Assembly: GCA_036732755.1 (NCBI GenBank)
Contig: DAINBU010000052.1
Coordinates: 1-32,694 of the forward strand
DNA from: DASRRB01 sp036732755
GTDB taxonomy: Bacteria; Planctomycetota; B15-G4; SIAN01
DNA: 32,694 nt
Direction of reading: 5' to 3'
The notes under the pieces were generated by a model, which saw only the letters and a list, made by a program, of their open reading frames with translations, had not been told where the DNA came from and made no database searches. A program made the translations under genes and the position numbers. Of this stretch, positions 21,980 to 29,928 are shown in pieces (the first letter of the stretch is position 1; every line of letters starts with the position of its first letter).

Positions 21980-23341
21980 TTACGCGTTCGCGGGGCCGGG
22001 GCGGGGGTCCTCGTCGCCGGTGCGCGGCGGCGCGCCGCTCTTGCGCGCGCCATTGCCGTCGTCGCCCTCGCCGAGCTTCTCCTCTTCCTTCGCCTCCGCG
22101 TCGTACTCCTTCCTGGTCGGCGGTTTCTCGTGCTGCAGCGCCATCAGGACGCCGCCGATCAGGGAGACGGCCATCATCACGGCGCGATACGAGAAGGAGA
22201 GCGTCAAGGCCTGCGCGCCCGGCACGTTCGCCTTCGCGAAGAGGAAGACGAACGCCATCTCGCCGACGCCGATGCCGCCGGGGCTGATCGGCAGCGACGC
22301 CGCGATCAGGGCGAGCGGTGCGAGCGTGTAGAAGTCGAGGAACGGGATCGTGATGCCGATCGCGCGGCCCAGCACGCCGATCGCGGTCAAGATCATCCCG
22401 TGGATGACGAGCGAGACGGCGACGGAGTAGGCGAGCTGCCAGCGCGCGGAACGGAAGAGCATCGCGGCGCGATCGAGCTTGTGCAGCGTCTCCGCGAACG
22501 GCAGTGCGTTCATGAGCCGGTCGAGCAGGAGCAGTCGCCGCAGCTTCTTCGACAGCATCACCACGCCGCCGACAGCGATCGCGAGCAGGATCCAGTGGAG
22601 CTTCTTGGCCATCTCCTCGTACTGCGGCCCGGTCTGGAACAGGAGCGCTCCGACCGCGACCAGCACGAGGCCGAGCAGCCCGATGATGCGGTCGATGATC
22701 ACCGAGAGGATGGCGGCCGGCCGCTGCTCGGGATGGTCGCGCGCGACCATGATCGCCTTGACCAGGTCGCCGCCCGTCATGCCGGGGATGATGTTGTTGA
22801 AGAAGAGGCCGATGAAGGCGAGCTTCTGCGCGCGCCAGAAGCGGGCGTCGACGTGCGCGGCGCGCAGCAGCACGTGCCAGCGCTGGAACGAGATCATCCC
22901 GGCGACGACGTAGAGCGCGATCGCGATCGCGAGCGCCTCCGGCTTGCGGACCAGCCGCCCGAACGTCGTGAGCAGCCCCTCCTCCGGCTGCTTCTCGAGC
23001 TCCTTCCCTTGGGCTTGGTCGAGCGCGATCCGTTCCTGCTTCCCGTCGGGCCGCGTCTCGACCACGGCGTCCCACAGGCCGCGATGCGTGTCCGTCGAAG
23101 GGACGAACTCGAGCGTCGTGCCGGCGCGCTCGCCGCGGTCGCAGTGAAAGCGCGGCGGGTCGGCGCCGACCTCGAGCGAGCCGACCAGCGGCGTCGCGCC
23201 GTAGCGGCTCGGCCAGGAGACGCGGTCGCGCCACGAGACGAAGAACTCGAGCACCGCGCCGAGCAGCAGGACGGCGACCAGGACGCGCGCGGCGCCCTTC
23301 CAGCGGGCCGGCCGCTTCTCGCTGCGCTCGCCTTCGGTCAC
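21980..23341 (-). CDS. UPF0104 / LPG-synthase-type membrane protein (flippase-like)
   Basis: 453 residues from a GTG at 23341 overlapping the DUF366 stop by 4 nt, with AAAGGGG upstream. One N-terminal membrane segment (~14-32) is followed by a ~90-residue non-membrane region, then about seven to eight more segments. The conserved FFNNIIPGMTGGDLVKA and DRIIGLLGLVL, and later SLPISPGGIGVGE, are typical of the lysylphosphatidylglycerol synthase transmembrane family, whose members are proposed to move lipids across the membrane. The soluble aminoacyl-transferase domain of true MprF is absent. The C-terminal ~45 residues are charged and disordered. Moving a lipid or lipid-linked molecule is an inference. 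Confidence 0.88.
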   Translation of the reverse strand: MTEGERSEKRPARWKGAARVLVAVLLLGAVLEFFVSWRDRVSWPSRYGATPLVGSLEVGADPPRFHCDRGERAGTTLEFVPSTDTHRGLWDAVVETRPDGKQERIALDQAQGKELEKQPEEGLLTTFGRLVRKPEALAIAIALYVVAGMISFQRWHVLLRAAHVDARFWRAQKLAFIGLFFNNIIPGMTGGDLVKAIMVARDHPEQRPAAILSVIIDRIIGLLGLVLVAVGALLFQTGPQYEEMAKKLHWILLAIAVGGVVMLSKKLRRLLLLDRLMNALPFAETLHKLDRAAMLFRSARWQLAYSVAVSLVIHGMILTAIGVLGRAIGITIPFLDFYTLAPLALIAASLPISPGGIGVGEMAFVFLFAKANVPGAQALTLSFSYRAVMMAVSLIGGVLMALQHEKPPTRKEYDAEAKEEEKLGEGDDGNGARKSGAPPRTGDEDPRPGPANA

Positions 23342-23895
23342 GGGACCCCTTTCACCTTCGAGGCTGCGACCTGCACATCGGCCATTTCGCGCGCGTAGCG
23401 GGAGAGCAGCGCTCGGGCAAACGGCTCCGCTTCGAGGCCCCGCTCGGCGAGCCCGAAGGCCGGCACCGGGGTCCCCTCGGTCCGGACGTTGACCCCGAGG
23501 TGGACGAGGCAGGAGACGGGCGAGCGCGTCGCCACGCAGACGCTCGCCTTCTTCTCCCCGACCCAGACGTCGTTGCCGCGCACGACGAGGTCTTCGACGC
23601 CCGACTCGCGCAGCCGGTCGGCGGCGAGGCGGGCGAGGAGACGCTGGCGCAGGACCATCTCGACCAGCGAAACGCCGAAGTGCTCGACGATGAAGTGGAC
23701 CATGAGCGGGCTGGCGATGAACGCGCCGGCGCGGACGTCGACGAGGTCGACCATCTCCGTGAGCTCGACGCGGCACGACCCGATGAAGGCCACCATGCTG
23801 TCGCCGACGATCCCGAACTCGTCGAGCGCGAAGTGGCTGCGGAGCTGCCGCCCGTCGTAGGTGCGCTCCGCCGGGCTGAAGTGCGTCTCGATCAC
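23338..23895 (-). CDS. DUF366 family protein
   Basis: 185 residues from a GTG at 23895 overlapping the upstream lipoprotein gene's stop by 4 nt. I recognise the family from RTYDGRQLRSHFA, GIVGDSMVAFIGSCRV, EMVDLVDVRAG, MVHFIVEHFGV, LRQRLLARLAADRL and VATRSPVSCLVHLGVNV. The family has no established function; homologues are known from archaea and some bacteria. It has no signal peptide or membrane segment, so it should be cytosolic. The conserved Asp, Asp/Arg, His and Glu positions could be an active site, but this is speculative. It is translationally coupled on both sides, to a lipoprotein and to a UPF0104 membrane protein. Confidence 0.82.
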   Translation of the reverse strand: MIETHFSPAERTYDGRQLRSHFALDEFGIVGDSMVAFIGSCRVELTEMVDLVDVRAGAFIASPLMVHFIVEHFGVSLVEMVLRQRLLARLAADRLRESGVEDLVVRGNDVWVGEKKASVCVATRSPVSCLVHLGVNVRTEGTPVPAFGLAERGLEAEPFARALLSRYAREMADVQVAASKVKGVP

Positions 23896-24971
23896 GAGCG
23901 CCTCGCGCCGACGTCCCAGTCGCCGAGCGCCATCCACTTCGCCCGCAATTCGCCTTCGCTCGCCTTCTCCGGGTCGAGCTTCAGGAGCTTCGTCAGCGTC
24001 CGCTTCGACCAGTAGCGCAGCGCCGCATTCTCCTCGTCGGGGTCGAGGTCGTGCAGCAGCGGGCCGCGCAGGCTCGGGTGGATCCCCTCCGCCGCCAGCC
24101 CCGAATCGCCGAGCCCCTTCAGCAGCACGATCTTCACCAGCGGGTCGCGCAGGCGGTCCCAGACCCTGCCGAACTCGATCGTCGCGGAGGCCGGATCGAC
24201 GGCGAGCAGGAGGTGGCCCGCGCCTGCGCGCGCCTCGCTGCCGTCGTCGGCCGCGCCGTGGGCGCGCCCGGCGCCGGCGGCGATCTCGACGTCGGGCTTC
24301 GCGGCGAGGAACGCGGCCTGGCCCGCGAGCGCGAGCGCCGCCGCGTGCAGCGCCTGCTTCGTCGCCGGCGCCGCGTCGCTCTCCTCCACCACCTCCCCGC
24401 AGCGCGCGACGAGCACCAGGAGCCGGCGCGCCGTCGCGAAACTGTCCGGTCGCAGCGCCCCGACGCTCTTCGCCGCGGCGGCGATGTCGGCCGAACGGCC
24501 GAGCGCGAGGACTTCCCGCTCGTCTTCCGTGGCGGCCACCACCGCCTCGAGCGGCTCGCACATCTTCTTCACGTCGTTCTCGTCGACGGGGTGCGCCTCG
24601 AACCGGAAAGGGCCGCCCGGATGGGAGCGCCAGAGCGCGGCCGCCGTCTCGTAGCCGCGCGCCCGCAGGATCTTCGAGGGGTCGCTGCGCCCGATCTCGC
24701 TCGCGGCGGCGATCGCGCGGGCGAACTCGAAGTCGTCGAGGTCGTCCTCCTCGCACGCCCAGATCTCGGCCAGGTTCTCGATGCCGAACTCGACGGAGTT
24801 GCGCTCGGGGTCCTCGGTGCTGTAGGTCGCGGCCTCCTCGCCGTGCGTCGCGTAGAGCCCCTCGAGGTTCGCGACCGCGTCCATCGGGCCGCTGCACGCC
24901 GTGAGCGGGCATGCGCCGACCCCGAGCAGCGCGAGGAGCCGGTGCCGAAGGCGAGGGGTCGGGCCGGTCAT
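23892..24971 (-). CDS. Predicted lipoprotein of unknown function
   Basis: 359 residues starting at ATG 24971. The N-terminus is a signal peptide with lipobox LTAC (23-26). The rest is Ala/Leu/Glu-rich and looks helical, with possible HEAT-like or TPR-like helix pairs (for example near DPLVKIVLLKGLGDSGL and PLLHDLDPDEENAALRYWSK). No catalytic motif is seen and I do not recognise a family. It is the first gene of the DUF366/UPF0104/PfkB/ThpR operon and starts only 29 bases after the 3' end of tmRNA. Confidence 0.75.
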   Translation of the reverse strand: MTGPTPRLRHRLLALLGVGACPLTACSGPMDAVANLEGLYATHGEEAATYSTEDPERNSVEFGIENLAEIWACEEDDLDDFEFARAIAAASEIGRSDPSKILRARGYETAAALWRSHPGGPFRFEAHPVDENDVKKMCEPLEAVVAATEDEREVLALGRSADIAAAAKSVGALRPDSFATARRLLVLVARCGEVVEESDAAPATKQALHAAALALAGQAAFLAAKPDVEIAAGAGRAHGAADDGSEARAGAGHLLLAVDPASATIEFGRVWDRLRDPLVKIVLLKGLGDSGLAAEGIHPSLRGPLLHDLDPDEENAALRYWSKRTLTKLLKLDPEKASEGELRAKWMALGDWDVGARRS

Positions 24972-25000
24972 TCATCCACCGGAGTGGGAAGTCGTCGAAA

Positions 25001-25358
25001 TGGTGGAGGCGGCGGGAGTCGAACCCGCGTCCCAGGGTGCCGCGCCGAAGACCTCTACGCTTGTAGTCGATCTACGTACTGCGTCAGCTGCCGGGCTCCG
25101 ATCGACAGGATCGACCGTCAGCTCAGCCCCGTGTTCTCATCGCGTACGCCGGGGCCAGGCGTACGCGACCAGCCTGCTGAGTGGCGGCACATGTCCCCCC
25201 ACAGGCGAGGAAGACCGGCCGTGACTGCCTAGTTCTTAGGCAGCCAGTGCGTAGTGAGTGTCCGCACGTAGCGTTTTCCCAGCGGTTTAACGAGCCTCCT
25301 GGAAGCTCGAAGCGCCATCTTCGTCGCGGGTCCACCCGGTCGAAACCGTTGCGCCCCC
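25001..25358 (-). ncRNA. ssrA: tmRNA
   Basis: 358 nt, rescuing stalled ribosomes with SmpB. The 5' end (GGGGGCGCAACGGTTTCGAC) and the 3' end, a T-arm GCGGG-TTCGACT-CCCGC followed by CGCCTCC-A-CCA, pair as an acceptor stem GGGGGCG/CGCCTCC with one G-U. The CCA is encoded (25001-25003). The internal tag frame ends GCA CTG GCT GCC TAA. It is a one-piece tmRNA, not the permuted two-piece form. smpB is two genes away, with one membrane protein gene between. Confidence 0.96.
25236..25280 (-). other. tmRNA tag-peptide reading frame
   Basis: Fifteen codons including TAA give GKTLRADTHYALAA, added after the tRNA-borne alanine. The resume codon is read as GGG, by analogy with the Bacillus-type tags that begin GKT. 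The ALAA end is the usual protease degron. Confidence 0.8.
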
Positions 25359-25376
25359 ACGCGATCCGGACGGCGG

Positions 25377-25382
25377 ATGATA
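25377..25382 (-). promoter_or_regulatory. Possible -10 box of tmRNA
   Basis: TATCAT (5 of 6 with TATAAT) on the minus strand, 19 bases from the mature 5' end. No good -35 box precedes it in the GC-rich sequence. Confidence 0.35.
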
Positions 25383-25396
25383 GCCGGGCCGCCCGC

Positions 25397-27235
25397 CTAC
25401 GCGTCCTCGATCCGGACCAGCCAGTGGCCCTCGCGCGTCTCGACCGCCTTCCACCCGTGGCGCGCGACGTAGTCGAGGAGGTTCACGAACGCCGCCGCGT
25501 CGTGCAGCGCGAGCGTCCGCCGCAGGACGATCCAGCGTAGGTCGTAGCGCCGCGCCACGTCCTGGTCTTCCCGGATCTCGGCCGCGAGCCGGGCGTCGTC
25601 GCCCGCGGAGAGGGTCGGAGGGTGGAGCAGCCGCTGCACGAGCGGCTCCTGCTCGAAGAATGCGCGCGCCTCGGGTCGCACGCGCGTCAGCGGACCGGCG
25701 AGGAGCGGATGGCCGTGCACGATCTGCCCGAGCCCCATGCGGCGCAGGCCGATCTCGAGCCGCGGCGGCAGTTCGAGCACGGCGCCCGTCGCCGGGTCGG
25801 CGCGGATGAGCTCGTGCGCCTCCTCGATCTCGACCGGCGCGAAGCGCAGCGGCCGCAGCGGCGCCGTCGCGAGGTCGACCGCGACCGCGACCGCCGCAGC
25901 CACCGTGAGCCAGCGCGGCGCGCGGATCCCCGCGAGCCCCGCGGCCAGCGCCGTCCCGAGCTCGAACGTGCGCAGAAACGCCGCCGGGTAGCGGCCGGCC
26001 GCCAGCCCGGGGACGACCTTGGTCAGCCAATGAAGAGGAAGGTGGACCGCCCCCTCCCCCTCGCCGCGCAGCGGACCGAGAGCGAGGACGAAGCCGAACG
26101 CCGCGAGCGCCGCGAACGTCCACGCCCCGCGCTGCCGCACGCCGATCGCGAGCGCGACGACGACGACGACGAGTGCCAGCAGCTCGACGCCCGCCTCGAT
26201 TCCGGATGCACCGGGCACGGTCGACGGCGGGCGGAGACTCTCGTAGTTGTCGGCGGAGAGGCGCGCGCTCGACTTCTTCTCGCCTGGAAGCGCACGCTCC
26301 GCCGGATCCATGGCGACGAGTTCGGTGCAGGCGGGCAGCACGTGCCAGACGACGCCGACGAGGTCGGGCGAGAGCACCTTCTGCACGATGCTCGGCGTCT
26401 CCTCGAATTCGAGCCGGCTCGCCGCGTCGCGCCCGCGCGCCGCGACCGCCTCCGTGAGGAACGGGACCAGGAGCGGCGACAGGAGCAGCGCGCCGATGAG
26501 ACCGCACGCGCACCAGCGCCCCGCCGCGGCAAGAGGACGCGCGCCGCGCCGCCATTCGAAGACGCAGACCGCGAACGCCGCGAGCGCCATCTCGAAGAGC
26601 AGCGACGCGTCGGTCGCTCCCGCCAGCGCGAAGAGGAGGGCCGCGAGGCCCACCCGGCCGACGCGCGCGCGCCGCGAGAGCCCGGCGTCCCCGGCGCGCA
26701 GCCCGGCCCACAGGAACCACGGGACGAGCGCCCCCGCGAGATAGTGGATGCGGCCGAGGTGGAGGATCCGGAACGGCGGGAAGGCGAAGAGCGCGCCCGC
26801 CAGCACGCTCGGCCAGAAGCCCACGCCGAAGCGGCGCACCAAGAGAGACGTCCCGTGCAGGGCGACCGGGAACGTGAGGAAGCCGAGGAGCTTGACGGCG
26901 ACGACCGCGCCTTGAAGCTCGCCGAACACCGCCTGCAGCGGCAGCGCGAGCAGCCCGTACGGCAGCGCGAGCGGCGAGACGGCGACGTTCGCGCCGTGCG
27001 GCCAGAAGACGTCGGGGCAGAACAGCGGATCGACGTGGCGCACGACGAGCGCCTGCCGGATCCACCAGAAGTCCCACCAGTAGACGTGGTCGTCGAGCGT
27101 CTTGTCGGAGAGGCGCGCGAACGAGAAGAGCTCGGTCGCGAGCGGCCACGTCGCCGCCACCGTCGCGGCCAGCGCGAGCAGGAACAGCAGCAACTCGCGG
27201 CGCAGGGCCGGCGCGGGCCGCGCGGCGCCGGTCAC
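25397..27235 (-). CDS. Large multi-pass membrane protein, GT-C glycosyltransferase-like
   Basis: 612 residues from a GTG at 27235 overlapping the smpB stop by 4 nt (GTGA). About ten membrane segments cover residues ~10-420, then a ~190-residue soluble C-terminal domain. The first outer loop has acidic residues and aromatics (LSDKTLDDHVYWWDFWWIRQAL region), as in GT-C glycosyltransferases that use lipid-linked sugars. I cannot name a family. The C-terminal domain (for example GAVLELPPRLEIGL and YDLRWIVLRRT) resembles the ends of bacterial membrane proteins of the YfhO/GT-C type. It lies between smpB and tmRNA, but no link to ribosome rescue is evident; shared transcription is more likely. Confidence 0.75.
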   Translation of the reverse strand: MTGAARPAPALRRELLLFLLALAATVAATWPLATELFSFARLSDKTLDDHVYWWDFWWIRQALVVRHVDPLFCPDVFWPHGANVAVSPLALPYGLLALPLQAVFGELQGAVVAVKLLGFLTFPVALHGTSLLVRRFGVGFWPSVLAGALFAFPPFRILHLGRIHYLAGALVPWFLWAGLRAGDAGLSRRARVGRVGLAALLFALAGATDASLLFEMALAAFAVCVFEWRRGARPLAAAGRWCACGLIGALLLSPLLVPFLTEAVAARGRDAASRLEFEETPSIVQKVLSPDLVGVVWHVLPACTELVAMDPAERALPGEKKSSARLSADNYESLRPPSTVPGASGIEAGVELLALVVVVVALAIGVRQRGAWTFAALAAFGFVLALGPLRGEGEGAVHLPLHWLTKVVPGLAAGRYPAAFLRTFELGTALAAGLAGIRAPRWLTVAAAVAVAVDLATAPLRPLRFAPVEIEEAHELIRADPATGAVLELPPRLEIGLRRMGLGQIVHGHPLLAGPLTRVRPEARAFFEQEPLVQRLLHPPTLSAGDDARLAAEIREDQDVARRYDLRWIVLRRTLALHDAAAFVNLLDYVARHGWKAVETREGHWLVRIEDA

Positions 27236-27708
27236 GGCCGCCTTCGCGCGGAGCGCTCCATGTCGCGCTTCGCCTCGCTCTTCTTCAGCGCCTCGCGCTT
27301 GTCCGCCTTCTGCTTGCCCTTGACCAGCGCGATCTCGACCTTGGCCCACGGCCCCTTGAAGTAGATCTCGAGCGGGACGATCGTCGTCCCCTCCGTCTTG
27401 ATCGACTGGCGCAGCTTGATGATTTCGCGCTCGTGCAGGAGCAGGCGGCGCTTGCGCAGCGGCTCGTGGTTGGCGTAGGTCCCGTGCGAGTACTCGGGGA
27501 TCTGGCAGCCGACGAGCCAGGCGGCGGTGCGCTCTTCGTCGATCCGGATGTACGCCCCGACCAGGGTCATCTGGTGCTTGCGCAGCGACTTCACCTCGGT
27601 GCCGGTGAGGGCCAGCCCCGCCTCGATCTTGTCGAGGATGTGGAAGTCGTGGCTCGCGCGGCGGTTTCGCGCGACCGTTCGGCGCTCGACTTTTCCTGGC
27701 GCGGCCAC
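27232..27708 (-). CDS. smpB: SsrA-binding protein
   Basis: 158 residues from a GTG at 27708. Binds tmRNA and brings it to stalled ribosomes. Conserved blocks include NRRASHDFHILDKIEAGLAL, GTEVKSLRKH, YSHGTYANHEPLRKRRLLLH and the basic C-terminal tail with KGKQKADKREALKK, which enters the empty mRNA channel. Length is normal. It is divergent from tRNA-Leu(CAG) and overlaps the next gene by 4 nt. Confidence 0.97.
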   Translation of the reverse strand: MAAPGKVERRTVARNRRASHDFHILDKIEAGLALTGTEVKSLRKHQMTLVGAYIRIDEERTAAWLVGCQIPEYSHGTYANHEPLRKRRLLLHEREIIKLRQSIKTEGTTIVPLEIYFKGPWAKVEIALVKGKQKADKREALKKSEAKRDMERSARRRP

Positions 27709-27724
27709 ACGCTTCCCGCTTCGC

Positions 27725-27752
27725 TTGACTCGACCACGGACGCGTCTACAGT
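27725..27752 (+). promoter_or_regulatory. Promoter of tRNA-Leu(CAG)
   Basis: TTGACT (27725-27730, 5 of 6) and TACAGT (27747-27752, 4 of 6) with a 16-base spacer. The -10 box is 16 bases before the mature tRNA. Confidence 0.6.
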
Positions 27753-27768
27753 ACCGCCCGCTTTTCGT

Positions 27769-27855
27769 GCCGAAGTGGCGGAATTGGCAGACGCGCTAGA
27801 TTCAGGGTCTAGTTCCCGCAAGGGAGTGGAGGTTCAAGTCCTCTCTTCGGCACCA
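27769..27855 (+). tRNA. tRNA-Leu (anticodon CAG)
   Basis: 87 nt with encoded CCA. Acceptor GCCGAAG/CTTCGGC pairs fully. The anticodon stem CTAGA/TCTAG encloses TTCAGGG, giving anticodon CAG for CTG codons. A long variable arm and T-arm with GTTCAAGTC are present. Confidence 0.95.
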
Positions 27856-27885
27856 CTCGCGCGCCTTCGTCCTGCGCGATCCCGA

Positions 27886-29904
27886 GTGGGCTCTGCCGAA
27901 TCCCGCGTCGCCGGCTTCGCCCTCCTGCTCGTCTTCGCCGCGGCGCTCGCCGCGTGCTCGCGCGACCCCGCGCCCGCCGTCGGCGGCACGTTCCGCTCCG
28001 ATCCGCCGCTGCTCGTCGCGCCGCTCGCGCGCGCGGCGTCGGCGGCGCGCGACGGGCCGCCGGCCGTGCTGCACGGCACGCTCGTCGTCCGCATCGAGCG
28101 CGCGCTGCCGGCCGGCAGCCGCGTGCGCGTCTGGCAGGGCTACCGCGACGAGGGCCATCCCCTCGCCGGCGCCGAACTGCGCTACGCGCTGCCGCCGCTG
28201 GCCGAGTGGTCGGGACGGGCGACGACGGTCGGCGCATGGCTGGTCGCCGGACCCGAACGCACGCCGCGCGCGGAGGCCACCGTACGCGCTCTCCCGCAAG
28301 AGCAAGGCTGGTTCGAGGTCGAGGTGCCGGTCGCGTGGGATCCGAAGACCCGGCTCGAGATCGCGCTCGGCGACTCGCATCGCGCCGACTTCGGCCCCGA
28401 CTCGAGTCCGCTCCCGCTCGACCTCGATCTCTTCGCCGAGGTGCGCAGCGGCTCCGACGACGTGGTCGCGCTCGCCGGCACCGTGCCGGTGCGCACGGTC
28501 GACGCGAACCCGAAGTGGCTGCGCGTGCTGGCGCCGGCCACCGCGCCGCCGGGCGCGCCGCTGCGCGTCGTCGTCGACTTCATGGATGACTGGAGCGGCA
28601 AGTCGCGCTCGAGCGCCGAGACGCCGGTGCCGGAGGGGATCCTCGAGCTCGCGCTCGGAAGCAAGGTCCGCAGCGTCGCGGTCGCCGCCGACGCACAGCG
28701 CGAGCGGCCGCACGGCGTCGAGGTCGGGCTCACCGCGCCCGACGTTGGCTGGCACCGCATCGCCGCGACCTTCCGCGGCGGCGACGGGCGCGCCGCGCTG
28801 CGCGGTCTCTCGGCGCCGCTCCACGTGACCGCCGATCCGTCCGAGCGCCTCTGGTTCGGCTTGCTGCACAACCACACGCTGCTCGGCGGCCATGCGATTA
28901 GCACTCCGCTGCGCGCGCTCGCCTACGCGCGCGACGTCGCGCGCCTCGACTTCGTCGCGCTGAGCGAGCATCGCGAGGCGCCCACCTTCGACGGCGCCTG
29001 GCTCGCCGACCTCGCGCAGCGGGAGACGTCCGACGGCCGCTTCGTCGTCTTCACGGCCTGGGAGTGGACCGACGCCGTCGCCGGCCATCGCCACGTCGTC
29101 GCACGCGCCGTCGCCTCGCCGCCGCCGGCGCCGCCCGACCTCGCCGCGTTCGCGCGCACCGTCGGCCGCGATCCGGGGCTGCTCGTGATCGTGCACCATC
29201 CGCTGTGGGACGGCGGCACCGCGCAACGCGGGTACGACTACGGTGAGCCGGGCGACCTGCCGCGCCAGAAGCTCGCCGAGGCGTATTCGTGGCACGGCGA
29301 CTCCTTCTCGCACGATTCCGCCTTTCCGCTCCACGGCAACCACGAGCAGGAGCTGCCGCCCGAACGCGGCACGGCGATCGGCGCGGCGCTGGCGCGCGGG
29401 CAGCGGCTCGCGCTCGTCGCCGACGGCGACGGCCACCTCGGCCGCCCCGGCGGCCTGGTCGGCATCGAGTGGCCGAAGGGGCGGCGCTACGCGTTCCAGG
29501 GCGTGACGGCGGTGAGCGCGCCGGAGCTCACGCGCACCGCGCTCTTCGACGCGCTCGACCGCGGCGACTGCTACGGCACGAGCGGCGCGCGGATCCACGT
29601 CGCGGCGAAACGTGACGGCGCGCGCGTCGCGATCGCGATCCACGCGGCCGCGCCGCTCGCGGGCGTCGAGCTGCGCTCCCCCCTCGTCCGCCTCGCCCAC
29701 CAGGCCTTCCCCGCCGCGCCGCGCGACGACGGGCCGCCCGACGCGCCGCTCTTCCTCGATCCTGCGCACGGCGTCTGGGAGGCCGAGCTCGTGCTCTCGG
29801 CGGGCGACGGCCATGAGACGGAGCCGCTCGTGGTCGAGGTTGCGCAGCAGGACGACCACCGCGCCTGGCTCCTGCTGCCGCCGCCGGCGTGGTCGTCCCG
29901 CTGA
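27886..29904 (+). CDS. DUF3604 family lipoprotein (PHP-like metal site)
   Basis: 672 residues, starting at a GTG at 27886 placed just ahead of a lipoprotein signal (lipobox LAAC, 21-24). The frame is open further upstream, but only through the tRNA. No clear ribosome site precedes the GTG. Residues ~40-310 look like beta-rich domains. Residues ~320-600 match the DUF3604 fold related to PHP phosphoesterases. Candidate metal ligands are H328 and H330 (LLHNHT), E361 and H362 (LSEHRE), E393 (WEW), H437 and H438 (VHHPLWD), and D515 and H517 (DGDGHLGRPGG). It may be a surface metal-dependent hydrolase, substrate unknown. It begins 30 bases after tRNA-Leu and could share its promoter. Confidence 0.85.
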   Translation: MGSAESRVAGFALLLVFAAALAACSRDPAPAVGGTFRSDPPLLVAPLARAASAARDGPPAVLHGTLVVRIERALPAGSRVRVWQGYRDEGHPLAGAELRYALPPLAEWSGRATTVGAWLVAGPERTPRAEATVRALPQEQGWFEVEVPVAWDPKTRLEIALGDSHRADFGPDSSPLPLDLDLFAEVRSGSDDVVALAGTVPVRTVDANPKWLRVLAPATAPPGAPLRVVVDFMDDWSGKSRSSAETPVPEGILELALGSKVRSVAVAADAQRERPHGVEVGLTAPDVGWHRIAATFRGGDGRAALRGLSAPLHVTADPSERLWFGLLHNHTLLGGHAISTPLRALAYARDVARLDFVALSEHREAPTFDGAWLADLAQRETSDGRFVVFTAWEWTDAVAGHRHVVARAVASPPPAPPDLAAFARTVGRDPGLLVIVHHPLWDGGTAQRGYDYGEPGDLPRQKLAEAYSWHGDSFSHDSAFPLHGNHEQELPPERGTAIGAALARGQRLALVADGDGHLGRPGGLVGIEWPKGRRYAFQGVTAVSAPELTRTALFDALDRGDCYGTSGARIHVAAKRDGARVAIAIHAAAPLAGVELRSPLVRLAHQAFPAAPRDDGPPDAPLFLDPAHGVWEAELVLSAGDGHETEPLVVEVAQQDDHRAWLLLPPPAWSSR

Positions 29905-29928
29905 CTCCGCGGCGCAGCGCGGCGCCGT

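Noticed and set aside
20408..23398. Open frame of 996 codons on the plus strand across thpR, the PfkB gene and the UPF0104 gene
   Set aside because: Low-complexity Arg/Glu/Val-rich shadow; the minus-strand genes have clear family motifs.
25004..25360. tRNA-like sequence with TTCGACTC and encoded CCA, at first taken for a lone tRNA
   Set aside because: The 5' partner lies about 350 bases away and encloses a tag frame, so it is tmRNA.
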